Shown: positions 23,622 to 32,779, counted from the stretch's first letter. The stretch: 64,000 nt of DNA from Oscillospiraceae bacterium (GCA_021771635.1 JAETOQ010000001.1:62001-126000), one strand, 5' to 3'. Notes: generated by a model not told the origin, from the sequence alone. Made by a program: numbers and translations.

Positions 23622-25016
23622 TCACTTGATGGGGATCGTGATGGGGGTTTCAAAGGTGCTGATACTGCTGAACAGCGGCTCCAGATACGCCGTATCGCCA
23701 TGGTAGCCCGCCAGAGGGAATTCGGTGGTGAACACGCTGTCACTGTCCACCCGTTCCCCTGTGGAGCGGTCTATATAACCGTAGGTGTGGCTCTCCTGGG
23801 TAATATCGTATTCCTGGCCCGTCTCGTCCCAGAAAGTATGCTGGAACAGGCCGAACATGGTGTGTTCCCCCTTGATCCCCGCCACGAAAGAGATAATCCA
23901 GCCGCCGGATAGCTCTTCCGCCTTCAAAAAGCGGACATCCTCCGGCAGATTTTCCGCCGTGCCCTGCCGCAGATCCAGCCGGACCCGAGGCGCCGATTTG
24001 GCCAGCCACTCCGCCCCGGTGATGTGGAGTGTCAGCTTCCGGCTGCTTTCAAAATAGGGGCTGTCCAGCCAGACGGTGGAATCGTCGCTGCCGCCGGTCA
24101 TGCCGGAGGACAGGAGGCCGTTGGTGGTCGGCCGGAACTGATGGCCCGTCTCGTCCTCCATGTAGAACTCCAACCCGGTGAGCCAAGCGTCGTTGCCTGT
24201 GTCTGTGCGGAGATTCAGCCGCATATGGGTCGGATAGACCTCCGCCTCTGTGATGGAAACGGTGCGGCCGTCCAGCTCAAACACGGCCTCCACTGGGAAT
24301 ATCTCCCCCTTGGCGGTGAACTGGGGGTCAAATTCCAGGGTGAAGGTGAACTCCGCCAGGTACTCCGGGTCATCGCTGACGGGGGAAAAGGGGTCGTCCT
24401 CCCCGGCGGGAACCGGCGCCGCCGGTTCCGCGTCACCGCGGCCCGCGTAGACCTTCAGTTGGAAATTCAGCGTTTCCGGGATATCCAGCTCAATGAAGTC
24501 CAGCCGGAAAGACCGCAGTTCTCCGTTGGGCGTGCCATAGGAGCTGCTGCCGCCGCTCCACCCTCCTGTCTCCCCCGGCAGAAGGACGTCGCCGTTGGCC
24601 TCCAGTTGTGAATACTGGCGGGAGTCCAGGGTGTAGTAAATGTTGAGTTGTTTCATGTCCACGATGACGTATTCCACCGTTGCGGTGATGCCGTTCACCG
24701 TCTGGCTCTGGCCGATGGGCTGCACATAATCGTTCTCCACAGCGGCGGAGAGACTGGGCGACCAGGCCACGGCCTTCGCCAGCTCCCGCAGGATGGGCAC
24801 GCTGCCGCAGGCCCGGGCAAAGGGTGGAAACAGGTTCACCAGCAGCATGAAACCCAGGAAGCAGGCCGCCAGGCTCCCCGCCGGGATGCCGAAAAAGCGC
24901 CATTTCTTCCGTGAAGTATTCTTCCTATTCAGTGCTCGCTCCACCGTGTATTCCAGTGCTTCCGGCGTCCGGTCCAGCTCCGCCAGCAGGACGGCGTATT
25001 CCTCGTTGCGGTTCAT
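23622..25016 (-). CDS. DUF4179 membrane protein, probable anti-sigma partner
   Basis: A 464-aa protein overlapping its ECF sigma gene by 4 bp (ATGA). Residues 1-45 are a short cytosolic part, residues about 50-70 a membrane helix (FGIPAGSLAACFLGFMLLVNLF), and residues 95 onward an extracellular DUF4179 domain (ENDYVQPIGQSQTVNGITATVEYVIVDMKQLNIYYTL) plus a second beta-rich domain. Such proteins commonly hold ECF factors inactive at the membrane. The 685-codon track ORF wrongly extends through the sigma gene and a repeat. The signal is unknown. Confidence 0.82.
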   Translation of the reverse strand: MNRNEEYAVLLAELDRTPEALEYTVERALNRKNTSRKKWRFFGIPAGSLAACFLGFMLLVNLFPPFARACGSVPILRELAKAVAWSPSLSAAVENDYVQPIGQSQTVNGITATVEYVIVDMKQLNIYYTLDSRQYSQLEANGDVLLPGETGGWSGGSSSYGTPNGELRSFRLDFIELDIPETLNFQLKVYAGRGDAEPAAPVPAGEDDPFSPVSDDPEYLAEFTFTLEFDPQFTAKGEIFPVEAVFELDGRTVSITEAEVYPTHMRLNLRTDTGNDAWLTGLEFYMEDETGHQFRPTTNGLLSSGMTGGSDDSTVWLDSPYFESSRKLTLHITGAEWLAKSAPRVRLDLRQGTAENLPEDVRFLKAEELSGGWIISFVAGIKGEHTMFGLFQHTFWDETGQEYDITQESHTYGYIDRSTGERVDSDSVFTTEFPLAGYHGDTAYLEPLFSSISTFETPITIPIK

Positions 25017-25486
25017 AGGTTCTCCTCCTCTCCCAGTTCCAGACGCAGCAATTGCAGAGCCTTTCTCTGCCGGGTGGCGGCGGTGCCCTGGGGAATGCCC
25101 AGCGCGGCGGCGGTCTCCGCCTGGGTGTACCCGGCGAAGAACCGCAGGATCACCACCAGCCGCAGGTCCTCCGGCAGACGACGGACCGCCTCGCGCAAAG
25201 GCAGGGCGTCGTAAGCGTCCGGCCCGGCGGTATCGGGAAGAGACTCCTCCGGTGCGAACCGCTTCCTGCGGCGCAGCTCCCGGTGGCACTCGTTGATGAG
25301 GATGCGTGTCAGCCAGGTCTCGAAAGCCTCCGGCTGGCGCAGCTTTTTCAATGCCCGCAGGGCCTGATACACCGCCTCGTCCACGGCCTCCAGGGCGTCG
25401 GCCTCGCTGCCGAGGTACAGGTATGCGGTCCGGTACAGCCGCGCCTTGACCGCCTCCGTCCGGGCGGCGAATTCGTCCTTGTCCAC
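25013..25486 (-). CDS. ECF-type RNA polymerase sigma factor 1
   Basis: A 157-aa sigma factor with region 2 (LYRTAYLYLGSEADALEAVDEAVYQAL...AFETWLTRILINECHRELRR) and region 4 (LPEDLRLVVILRFFAGYTQAETAAALGIPQGTAATRQRKAL). The GTG at 25486 is chosen because AGGAGG is 7 nt upstream; the ORF-track start runs through repeat sequence. It pairs with the overlapping DUF4179 gene. Together they form a self-contained sigma/anti-sigma unit whose targets are unknown. Confidence 0.9.
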   Translation of the reverse strand: MDKDEFAARTEAVKARLYRTAYLYLGSEADALEAVDEAVYQALRALKKLRQPEAFETWLTRILINECHRELRRRKRFAPEESLPDTAGPDAYDALPLREAVRRLPEDLRLVVILRFFAGYTQAETAAALGIPQGTAATRQRKALQLLRLELGEEENL

Positions 25487-25572
25487 AGGCGCCCCTCCTT
25501 TTCTCTTTCTGTCTATTAGAGTTTGCAAACGTGGATTTTGTTTTTCGATCAGAAAAATTAGGCGCAAAAAAA

Positions 25573-25720
25573 GTCCCGGCCAAGGCGTGTACCTGGACGG
25601 GACACCACTGCCCCTGGCCAACCGCGGCCAGGGCCGCCTTTGCCATGCAAAGGCGAGGGGGTTCAGCGGAGGCGGGCACGCCCGCCGAAGCGTCTAAGGG
25701 GGACGCCAGTCCCCCTTGGA
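25573..25720. repeat. Structured intergenic repeat R2, copy 1
   Basis: A 148-bp repeat shared with 45,163-45,299. It has a conserved core (GCGAGGGGGTTCA, then CGTCTAAGGGGGACGCCAGT) and variable hairpins that keep pairing: GCCTTTG/CAAAGGC here versus GCCCGC/GCGGGC in copy 2. The right end is 1 bp from the xerD stop, with an AAGGGGGAC-GCCA-GTCCCCCTT hairpin nearest the gene. Confidence 0.75.
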
Positions 25721-25721
25721 A

Positions 25722-26609
25722 TCAGGCTCTCGGATGTGCCTTCTGATACACATCCTTCAACTGCCGTTTCACCACGTGGGTGTAGATCTGGGTGGAGGAG
25801 ATGTCCGCATGGCCCAGCATCTCCTGGATGGACCGCAGGTCCGCCCCATTTTCCAGCAGGTGGACGGCAAAGGAGTGGCGCAGGGTGTGAGGCGTGATGT
25901 CCTTCTCGATACCCGCCTTCTCCTGGTAGTGCTTGATGATCTTCCAGAAGCCCTGGCGGCTCATGCGCTCGCCGTTCATGTTGACGAACAGGGCCTCTTC
26001 CTCCCCGTCCGCGATCAGCTGGGGCCGGATGTTCTTCACGTAGTCCTGGATGGCCTTCACCGCGCCGTGGTACAGGGGAATGATCCGCTCCTTGCCCCGG
26101 CTGGCACACCGGATGAAGCCGGCGGTCAGATTCAGGTCGCCAAGGTCCAGGGAGATCAGCTCGCTGACACGGATGCCGGTGGCGTAGAGCAGCTCCAGCA
26201 TGGCGTGGTCCCGGAAGCCCTTGGCGTCCACGCACTGGGGCTGTTCCAGAAACAGCTCCACTTCCTTGGCCGTCAGGATCTCCGGATACTTCCGCTCCAC
26301 CTTGGCGGCGGTAACGCCCCTGGTGGGATTGGACTGGATATCGCCCTGGGAGAGCAGATAGTTGTAGAAGGATTTGATGGAGGCCAGAAACCGGGTGGCG
26401 GAGGCGGCGGATTTGCCGTGGATCAGCATCCAGCTCATGTAGTTCCGGACCATCTCGCCGGTAGCCTCCCGCAGGCCGCAGTCCTCATTGTGCTGTAAGT
26501 ACGCCGCGAACTGGTTCACATCCCGCAGATAGGAACTGATGGTGTTCTGGGAGGAGTGCCTTTCCTCCGCCAAATAGGCGCCGTAGCGCGCGATATCGTC
26601 CGTTGCCAG
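25722..26609 (-). CDS. xerD: XerD-type tyrosine recombinase (probable CTG start)
   Basis: A 295-aa site-specific recombinase of the XerC/XerD type that resolves chromosome dimers. The N-terminal SAM-like domain (RYGAYLAEERHSSQNTISSYLRDVNQFAAYL) and catalytic set are complete: Arg in YATGIRVSEL, His-Arg in PHTLRHSFA, His in MLGHADISS and the nucleophile Tyr in TQIYTHV. No ATG/GTG/TTG lies near the family start; CTG at 26607-26609 has GGAGG 8 nt upstream. It follows spoIIM as in many spore formers. Confidence 0.92.
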   Translation of the reverse strand: MATDDIARYGAYLAEERHSSQNTISSYLRDVNQFAAYLQHNEDCGLREATGEMVRNYMSWMLIHGKSAASATRFLASIKSFYNYLLSQGDIQSNPTRGVTAAKVERKYPEILTAKEVELFLEQPQCVDAKGFRDHAMLELLYATGIRVSELISLDLGDLNLTAGFIRCASRGKERIIPLYHGAVKAIQDYVKNIRPQLIADGEEEALFVNMNGERMSRQGFWKIIKHYQEKAGIEKDITPHTLRHSFAVHLLENGADLRSIQEMLGHADISSTQIYTHVVKRQLKDVYQKAHPRA

Positions 26610-26634
26610 GGGAATCCCCTCCCTCTCTTTCGTA

Positions 26635-27264
26635 TCATGCCAGAATCCGCTCCAGCACCAGCCGCAGAAACCACGGCGAAATAAACAGATCCACACACAC
26701 GCCCGCCAGCAGCACCGCCCCGCACGCCGCCAGACGGAGCCACCAGCCGCGGCCATAGGCCACCGGAGCACACCGCCGTCCCCTCCCAAAGGACAGGCTT
26801 GCCAGGGCGGCGGACGCCCCCCAGGAGGGCACCGCCAGCAGGAAGAACACCGGCAGCGTCACCGCGCACCGCAGTCCGAAGACCGCCAGGGCCAGCAAGA
26901 CGCCGTCCGCGCCGAAAGCCGCCGTGAAGCAGCTGACGGAAAAGGACAAAAAGAAACCGAAGGCCGCCGTCACGCAGGGCAGCAGCACCACCCCCACAGA
27001 GGCGAACCCAAGCAAAAATGCCAGCAGTGGGTAGCGGAAGTAGATCACCGCCGCCGACAGTGCAGTCCTGGCCGTCAGGTCCGGCTCACCACTGATCTGA
27101 ATATAATCCGTCAGGTATCGGGAAAGCTCGCCGCCAGTGGCGTCGGGCACCCGGCCCGCCAGGACCTGTCCCAAAATCACGCCGGTGAAAAAAAACAGCG
27201 CCAGAAACAGCAGGCGGGGCAGCGGCAAAGTCTGTCCTGCGCGGTCACGCTTCTTGAAATTCAA
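26635..27264 (-). CDS. spoIIM: Stage II sporulation protein M
   Basis: A 209-aa polytopic membrane protein with five or six hydrophobic segments and the SpoIIM layout (LLFLALFFFTGVILGQVLAG near the N-terminus; FRYPLLAFLLGFASVGVVLLP mid-protein). SpoIIM works with SpoIIP and SpoIID in septal peptidoglycan removal during engulfment in the mother cell. TTG at 27264 is preferred (GAGGTG 6 nt upstream) over the track GTG. It lies directly upstream of xerD, a neighbourhood also seen in Bacillus. Confidence 0.85.
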   Translation of the reverse strand: MNFKKRDRAGQTLPLPRLLFLALFFFTGVILGQVLAGRVPDATGGELSRYLTDYIQISGEPDLTARTALSAAVIYFRYPLLAFLLGFASVGVVLLPCVTAAFGFFLSFSVSCFTAAFGADGVLLALAVFGLRCAVTLPVFFLLAVPSWGASAALASLSFGRGRRCAPVAYGRGWWLRLAACGAVLLAGVCVDLFISPWFLRLVLERILA

Positions 27265-27412
27265 CCCTCTCACCTCGCTGCATCCTATGAGCCAGGCGGA
27301 GGGTTTATGCGCTGTGGTTGACGTAAAGTTTTATCTTTATTAAATATAGTGCACTTTCCTGATTTTATCAAGGAAATTACAGGAAAAAGAAGTTTTTTGG
27401 CAGTTATGACGA

Positions 27413-27440
27413 AATATTATGTAAACAATATTATGTAAAC
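27413..27440. repeat. Perfect 14-bp tandem duplication
   Basis: AATATTATGTAAAC occurs twice in tandem in the AT-rich gap between spoIIM and the TIGR04086 gene. The rest of this 350-bp gap holds only the terminator at 27469-27527. Confidence 0.6.
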
Positions 27441-27468
27441 TTTTGAAACAAGGGCCGGATCGTGCGGA

Positions 27469-27527
27469 AAAGAGGACCACATATGGGGGCTATCCTCGTT
27501 CCGGCGCCCCATATTTGCGGTCCTCCC
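27469..27527 (-). terminator. Terminator after the TIGR04086-like gene
   Basis: A long imperfect stem (GAGGACCGCAAATATGGGG with CCCCATATGTGGTCCTC) around a 20-nt loop is followed by TTTTCC on the minus strand. Confidence 0.65.
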
Positions 27528-27614
27528 TCCCCTGCCCCGCCGGACGGACACGGGGCGGCGATGTCCCCTGTCAAAACGCTGGATCTCCGAAATTTTGTGA
27601 AAAATCACGATTCG

Positions 27615-28025
27615 TCATTTCCGCTTCCGTCTGCCGCCCCGCTTCCGGCGGCCGCCCAGCAGGCCCGCCAGCGCCCCCCCGGCCAGGGCGCACAGCAGCA
27701 GGATGCCGCCGCGGCCCAGCCATGTGATGCTCTCCCAGCAGGACAGCCCCACCACCAGCAGCACTCCGGCGAACAGCCCCGCTGTGAGCAGTCCGGCGGG
27801 CAGCGTGCCCCAGGGAGACCTGCGGACGGTCAGCAGCCCTCCGCAGGCCACCGACAGCCCGCACAGAACTGCCACCGCGGGAAAGGCGCCTCTCTCCGGC
27901 AGAGTCCCCTTCACCAGCAGCAGGGCAAGCAGAAGCTGTCCCCCCAGATAGATGCCCAGTGCCGCCAAAAGCCCCTGCAGGAACACCATCCAAACCGCCG
28001 TCTGTTGTTTTCGCCCTTTGCCCAT
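27615..28025 (-). CDS. TIGR04086-type small membrane protein
   Basis: A 136-aa protein with four predicted membrane helices (MVFLQGLLAALGIYLGGQLLLALLLV; FPAVAVLCGLSVACGGLLTV; GTLPAGLLTAGLFAGVLLVVGL; GGILLLCALAGGALAGLLGG) and a basic tail GGRRKRGGRRKRK. It matches the layout of a conserved Firmicutes membrane family usually found beside yajC; the function is unknown. Its AGGGAGG ribosome-binding site lies in the 3' arm of a terminator-like hairpin. Confidence 0.75.
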   Translation of the reverse strand: MGKGRKQQTAVWMVFLQGLLAALGIYLGGQLLLALLLVKGTLPERGAFPAVAVLCGLSVACGGLLTVRRSPWGTLPAGLLTAGLFAGVLLVVGLSCWESITWLGRGGILLLCALAGGALAGLLGGRRKRGGRRKRK

Positions 28026-28032
28026 AAAAAAT

Positions 28033-28077
28033 CCTCCCTCGCAACATGCTCGTTACTGGAGCATATTCCAAGGGAGG
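28033..28077 (-). promoter_or_regulatory. Hairpin that both ends in a T-run and buries a ribosome-binding site
   Basis: On the minus strand CCTCCCT...ATGCTC pairs with GAGCAT...AGGGAGG, followed by ATTTTTTATG, where ATG starts the TIGR04086-like gene. The AGGGAGG Shine-Dalgarno is within the stem, so the hairpin may act as the yajC terminator and limit downstream translation. Confidence 0.6.
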
Positions 28078-28119
28078 TGCTTTTTATGATTGACCGCCTC
28101 TTTTATTTTGGGGATACGA

Positions 28120-28491
28120 TCACTTTTCCTCAGCTTCGGAGGACTCTTCCACCGTGGGGACCTCGGCAGGCTCTTCAGCGGCTTCCTTCTTGTCCTTCTT
28201 CTTTTCCTCAGGCTGCTCGCCGGACTGGACGCCGGTGGTGGAGACAGCCCACTTGGTCAGCTCCATGCGGACGCGGTCATCGCTGGTCTCAATGACGATG
28301 GTGTCATTACTGACAGACACGATCTTGCCCACAATACCGCCGATGGTGGTGATGACGTCGCCCTTCTTCAGGCTGTCCCGCATCTCCTGGGCCTTCTTTT
28401 TGCGCTTGTTCTCCGGACGGATCATCAGGAAATACATGATCACGAACAGCACCGCGATCATCACAAGCGTAGACATCATATTCTGATCCAT
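28120..28491 (-). CDS. yajC: Preprotein translocase subunit YajC
   Basis: YajC (123 aa) is the small accessory membrane protein of the SecDF-YajC complex. One N-terminal membrane helix (LVMIAVLFVIMYFLMIRPENKRKKKAQEM) precedes a conserved cytosolic part (KKGDVITTIGGIVGKIVSVSNDTIVIET). The C-terminal 35 residues are an acidic, low-complexity tail (Glu/Lys/Ala). It lies after tgt and queA, the usual queA-tgt-yajC order. Confidence 0.95.
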   Translation of the reverse strand: MDQNMMSTLVMIAVLFVIMYFLMIRPENKRKKKAQEMRDSLKKGDVITTIGGIVGKIVSVSNDTIVIETSDDRVRMELTKWAVSTTGVQSGEQPEEKKKDKKEAAEEPAEVPTVEESSEAEEK

Positions 28492-28532
28492 ATTAGAAAC
28501 TCCTCTTTCCTTCGTATATTCAGAATGAGACC

Positions 28533-28560
28533 ATTATACCAAATATCCCAGCTTTTGCAA
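28533..28560 (-). promoter_or_regulatory. Sigma-A promoter of yajC
   Basis: TTGCAA (28555-28560), 16 bp, TATAAT (28533-28538) on the minus strand. Confidence 0.7.
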
Positions 28561-28695
28561 GCACTTTCTTTTCCAGCGTTCTGGCAGGTCTCCGGCACTG
28601 GCCGCGGCGTCCTTTTGAAGCATCAGACACGGTCCGGTCGGCGCCCGGAAGGGCCAGAAAGGCCAGCGCGAACAGGCGATATGCAGAGGCCTGCT

Positions 28696-29829
28696 TCACG
28701 CCCGCTCCTCCAGCTTTCCGCTGTACCGGGCGCGGAAGGCGGCGAAGGTCCCCTGGTCCAGAGCCTGGCGGATCTTCGCCATCAGGTCGTTGTAGAAATA
28801 CAGGTTGTGCAGCACCGCCAGCCGCAGCGCCAGCACCTCGTCCGCCTTAAAAAGATGCCTCAGGTACGCCCGGGAGAAATTACGGCACACAGGGCACTGG
28901 CAGCTCTCGCTGATGGGCCGCTCGTCCGCGGCGTACTTCTCATTCAAGATGTTCACCGTGCCCTCCCAGGTGAAGAGCTTGCCGTGGCGGCCGTTGCGGG
29001 ATGGCATCACGCAGTCGAAGAAGTCCACGCCCCGGCTGACGCCCTCGATGATGTTGCTGGGGGTGCCCACGCCCATGAGATACCGGGGCTTTTCCCGGGG
29101 CATGAAAGGCTCCACCACGTTGATCATCTCATACATGACCTCCGCCGGCTCTCCCACCGCCAGGCCGCCGATGGCATAGCCGTCGCAGTCCAGCTTGGCG
29201 ATCTCCTGCATGTGCCAAGCCCGCAGGTCCGCGAAGGTGGCGCCCTGGTTGATGCCAAAGAGCATCTGGCCCGGGTTCACCGTGTCCGGCAGGCTGTTGA
29301 GCCGGTCATGCTCGGCCTTGCACCGCTCCAGCCAGCGGAGGGTGCGCTCCACAGAGGCCTTGGCATACTCGTACCGGGCGGGATTTTCCACGCATTCGTC
29401 AAAGGCCATGGCGATGTCGCTGCCCAGGTTGGACTGGATCCGCATGGACTCCTCCGGTCCCATGAAGATCCTGTGCCCATCGATGTGGCTGGCGAAGGTG
29501 ACGCCCTCCTCCTTGATCTTCCGCAGGGAAGCAAGGGAGAACACCTGGAACCCGCCGGAGTCCGTCAGGATAGGGCCGTCCCAGTTCATGAACTTGTGCA
29601 GGCCGCCCATCTGGCGCACCAGCTTGTCACCGGGGCGCAGGTGCAGGTGGTAGGTGTTGCTCAGCTCGATCTGACAGCCCACCTCTTTCAGATCAAGGGC
29701 GGACACGCCGCCTTTGATGGCCGCCTGGGTGCCCACGTTCATAAAAACAGGCGTCTGGACGGTGCCGCCGTGGGCGCAGGAAAATTCGCCGCGCCGGGCG
29801 CGGCCTTCGGTTTTGAGAACTTTGAACAT
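28696..29829 (-). CDS. tgt: Queuine/preQ1 tRNA-guanine transglycosylase
   Basis: Tgt (377 aa) exchanges the wobble guanine of GUN-anticodon tRNAs for preQ1. The nucleophile region DSGGFQVFSL, the substrate loop GGLAVGEPAEVMYEM, and the zinc site (CQCPVCRNFSRAYLRHL...His) are all present; it begins MFKVLKTEGRARRGEF. The length is normal. It follows queA by 71 bp, consistent with cotranscription of the queuosine pathway pair. Confidence 0.97.
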   Translation of the reverse strand: MFKVLKTEGRARRGEFSCAHGGTVQTPVFMNVGTQAAIKGGVSALDLKEVGCQIELSNTYHLHLRPGDKLVRQMGGLHKFMNWDGPILTDSGGFQVFSLASLRKIKEEGVTFASHIDGHRIFMGPEESMRIQSNLGSDIAMAFDECVENPARYEYAKASVERTLRWLERCKAEHDRLNSLPDTVNPGQMLFGINQGATFADLRAWHMQEIAKLDCDGYAIGGLAVGEPAEVMYEMINVVEPFMPREKPRYLMGVGTPSNIIEGVSRGVDFFDCVMPSRNGRHGKLFTWEGTVNILNEKYAADERPISESCQCPVCRNFSRAYLRHLFKADEVLALRLAVLHNLYFYNDLMAKIRQALDQGTFAAFRARYSGKLEERA

Positions 29830-29900
29830 ATTAGGATTCTCCTAAAACTGTGATAGGGGTGCCGCCACGCAGGCGGCATATCGCTTTCCAAAAACAGTGC

Positions 29901-30926
29901 TCACGAAATAAACATCGCGTCACCAAAGCTGAAGAAGCGGTACTTCTCCCGCACGGCCTCCGCATAGGCCGCCAGGACCTGCTCCCGCCCCGCAAAGGCG
30001 GACACCAGCATCACGAGGGTGCTCTCCGGCAGGTGGAAGTTGGTCACCAGGGCGTCCATCACCTTGAACCTGTACCCCGGATAGATATAGATGTCGGTCC
30101 ACCCCGCCTTGGCCTCCATGGTGCCGTCGTCATTTGCCCAGGATTCCAGTGTCCGGCAGGAGGTGGTGCCCACGCACACGCACCGTCCGCCGCCCGCCTT
30201 GGTGCGGTTGATGAGGTCCGCCGTCTCCTGGGAGATGACGCAGTATTCGCTGTGCATGGTGTGGTCTGTAATGTTTTCTTCCTTCACAGGCCGGAAGGTG
30301 CCCAGGCCCACGTGCAGCGTCACATAGCCGATGCCCACGCCGCGGCCTTCGATCTTCTCCAGCAGTTCCGGCGTGAAGTGCAGGCCCGCCGTGGGAGCCG
30401 CCGCGCTGCCCACCACCTTGGAGTAGACGGTCTGATACCGCTCCCGGTCCTGGAGTTCCTCCTTGATGTAGGGCGGCAGGGGCATTTTGCCCAGGCGCTC
30501 CAGCACCTCCAGGAAGATGCCCTCGTAGTCGAACCGGACCAGGCGGTTGCCGCCCTCCAGCTCGCCCACGACCTCCGCCGTCAGCTCGCCGTTCCCGAAG
30601 CTGAGCTTCGCCCCGGTGCGCATCTTCCGTCCGGGACGGACCAGGCATTCCCAGGTCTTGTCCCCCTTGTCGATCAGCAGCAGGACCTCGCAGGCGCCGC
30701 CGCCCGGCAGGCGCTGGCCCAGCAGACGGGCGGGCAGGACGCGGGAATCGTTCAGGATCAGGCAGTCACCGGGGTTCAGGAAGTCCGGCAGCTCATAAAA
30801 ATGGTGGTGCTCCACCGCCCCGGTGGCCCTGTCCAGCGTCATCAGACGGGAGGCGTCCCGCCGGTCAAGAGGCGTCTGGGCGATCAGTTCCTGGGGAAGA
30901 TCATAGTAAAAGTCGCTGGTTTTCAT
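29901..30926 (-). CDS. queA: S-adenosylmethionine:tRNA ribosyltransferase-isomerase
   Basis: QueA (341 aa) transfers the ribosyl part of SAM to preQ1-tRNA to make epoxyqueuosine. It begins [29 protein letters not shown]; further family blocks are [38 protein letters not shown] and [20 protein letters not shown]. It is upstream of tgt, as expected. A 20-bp half-site of the R5 repeat (30,942-30,961) lies in its 5' leader. Confidence 0.97.
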   Translation of the reverse strand: MKTSDFYYDLPQELIAQTPLDRRDASRLMTLDRATGAVEHHHFYELPDFLNPGDCLILNDSRVLPARLLGQRLPGGGACEVLLLIDKGDKTWECLVRPGRKMRTGAKLSFGNGELTAEVVGELEGGNRLVRFDYEGIFLEVLERLGKMPLPPYIKEELQDRERYQTVYSKVVGSAAAPTAGLHFTPELLEKIEGRGVGIGYVTLHVGLGTFRPVKEENITDHTMHSEYCVISQETADLINRTKAGGGRCVCVGTTSCRTLESWANDDGTMEAKAGWTDIYIYPGYRFKVMDALVTNFHLPESTLVMLVSAFAGREQVLAAYAEAVREKYRFFSFGDAMFIS

Positions 30927-30976
30927 AGGGTTCCTTTCTTTTCAATGGACAATTGACAATTCCATCCCTTGCCGAT

Positions 30977-32644
30977 TTATCTGATGTCGATGTCCGTATA
31001 ATAAAATTCCAAAATATCGACGTAGTCATAGCCTTCCTCCGCCATGGCCTTGGCGCCGTACTGGCTCATGCCCACATTATGCCCGTTTCCGGTGCCGGTA
31101 ATGGTGAAATTCCCCTTTTTGGAGGAGGTGGGCTTGGCCGCCGTGCCGCCGGAGGCCGTCACGGTGGAGGTGCCGGAGGAGGAGATCACGGATACCGTAT
31201 CGCCTCCAAGCTCCGTGATCTTCCCGCCGCCGGAGATGACGGACACGCCGTCCAGGCCGGACAGCTGGGAATCGGAGCCGTTGACATAGACACCGCTCCC
31301 CGTGGAGGACGGCCCGCCGCCGTTGATGGAGAACCGCAGGCTCTTGACGGATTTGTTATAGGTGCTGCTGTAAAAGATGGTCCGGCAGACATCGCCCTTC
31401 ACCGTCAGGGTGCCGCCGGTGTGCTCGAAGGTCACCTTGTACACGTTGCCCATGGGCGTGTATTCCGATACATACACGTTTTTGACCGTGCCCACACCGT
31501 AGCCCTTCTGCTGTAAGATCCAGGTCAGCTCCTCGGCGGTGTAGGTGACGGACCAGCTGTAATTGGGGATGCTGGTCTTGGCCTCGTAGCGGTCCTCCAC
31601 CCCCTTCAAATAGGGCGTCTCAGTGCCCCAGACGTAGTAGCCATCCTCCGTGGCGCCGCCGTCAGAGGAGTGGTACACCGGCTCCTGGATCAGCTCCCTG
31701 CCGTAATACAGGCACTCCCCTTCCGTGTTCTCCACGGCCTCGTCGGTGGCGGCCGTGGCGGTGTTCACGCCGTTGTAGACCTGACAGTCCGTGGTGGCGC
31801 ACATGTCGAAGTCATATCCCATGTGCTTATCGGTGCGGCAGGCGTAGGTCCGGGCGCAGACCGCCTGGGCCTGAAGGGCCTCCATGGGCCAGCCGCCGCC
31901 CATCTCATAGGGCAGGACGCCCTTCACGTAATCCTCCAGGTCCACCACGTTGATGACGCTGAGATTTCCGCCGGTAACACGGGCGTACTCAAATCCGCCG
32001 GCGTACTTGTACCCCTTGAACCAGGTGATGGCGGTCCCCTTCCGGGCCGAGGGCAGGACGCCCAGGTTCAAAATGCCGCTGCAGTCGAACTCGAACAGCA
32101 CCTCCGTGGTCCGGGTGACGGTCACCATCACGCCGGTGGAGGAGGACTTCACCGCGTCCCCCTCCCCCAGGTCATCGGCGGCGTCCTCCGCCTCGGACCG
32201 GGACTCATAGCAGCCCACCCGGACCACGTATTCCCAGTCGATCCAGGCGGGATAGGCGTTGTCATAGTCCCGGGCGGCGTCCTCCGCCTCGTCAAAGTCC
32301 CGGAAGCCGCCGATCTCCACATGCCAGGCCCCCATGTGGCGGAAGCCGCCGGAGGGCATGTCTGTGGAATAAGTTCCGCTGCCGTCCATATAGATATCAC
32401 CGGCGGCGGTCATGGAGATGGCGGTCTCCTTGGTCTGGCCCAGGGCCTGAAACTCCCGGTCCTCGTCGAAATAGCCGAACTCATAGCCGGAACCCTCGGC
32501 ATTTTCCAGATTGGCGGAAAACAGCGCCGACGAGCCGTACCGCAATCCCACCTTCACCGTGTCATTCACCACGGCGGAGGCGGAAACGGCGCTCAAAGCA
32601 AAAAATGTCACAACAAACATCGCTGTCAGAAGCAGTTTTTTCAT
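30977..32644 (-). CDS. SpoIID/LytB-domain secreted protein with SPOR-like region
   Basis: A 555-aa exported protein. After a signal peptide (MKKLLLTAMFVVTFFALSAVSASA), residues about 100-170 contain SPOR-like repeats (VEIGGFRDFDEAEDAARDY and VRVGCYESRSEAEDAADDL) that may bind peptidoglycan. A SpoIID/LytB domain follows (YVKGVLPYEMGGGWPMEALQAQAVCARTYACR), with the C-terminal GHNVGMSQYGAKAMA motif, and its relatives are lytic transglycosylases or their activators in sporulation and division. A Ser/Gly/Thr-rich stretch of about 60 residues interrupts the domain's C-terminal half. It is transcribed alone from a sigma-A promoter divergent from asd. Confidence 0.88.
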   Translation of the reverse strand: MKKLLLTAMFVVTFFALSAVSASAVVNDTVKVGLRYGSSALFSANLENAEGSGYEFGYFDEDREFQALGQTKETAISMTAAGDIYMDGSGTYSTDMPSGGFRHMGAWHVEIGGFRDFDEAEDAARDYDNAYPAWIDWEYVVRVGCYESRSEAEDAADDLGEGDAVKSSSTGVMVTVTRTTEVLFEFDCSGILNLGVLPSARKGTAITWFKGYKYAGGFEYARVTGGNLSVINVVDLEDYVKGVLPYEMGGGWPMEALQAQAVCARTYACRTDKHMGYDFDMCATTDCQVYNGVNTATAATDEAVENTEGECLYYGRELIQEPVYHSSDGGATEDGYYVWGTETPYLKGVEDRYEAKTSIPNYSWSVTYTAEELTWILQQKGYGVGTVKNVYVSEYTPMGNVYKVTFEHTGGTLTVKGDVCRTIFYSSTYNKSVKSLRFSINGGGPSSTGSGVYVNGSDSQLSGLDGVSVISGGGKITELGGDTVSVISSSGTSTVTASGGTAAKPTSSKKGNFTITGTGNGHNVGMSQYGAKAMAEEGYDYVDILEFYYTDIDIR

Positions 32645-32750
32645 GGAACCTCCCAATGGCACCAGCCTTGACGGGGATGGGAAAGTATGCTACCATACAT
32701 ACAAATGTCCGCCCCAGAAGCACAAATCCAATTTTTCCTCAATAAAATAT

Positions 32751-32779
32751 ATTATAGTACAAAAAGGCGGCACATTCAA
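32751..32779 (-). promoter_or_regulatory. Promoter of the SpoIID-like gene
   Basis: TTGAAT (32774-32779), 17 bp, TATAAT (32751-32756) on the minus strand. For asd in the other direction a weaker TTGACG-17-TACCAT is visible near 32,665-32,695. Confidence 0.65.

Noticed and set aside
25017-25679. Upstream extension of the DUF4179 ORF to 685 codons
   Set aside because: The extra part reads through the sigma factor gene and the R2 repeat in another frame; the ATGA overlap start at 25016 is supported.
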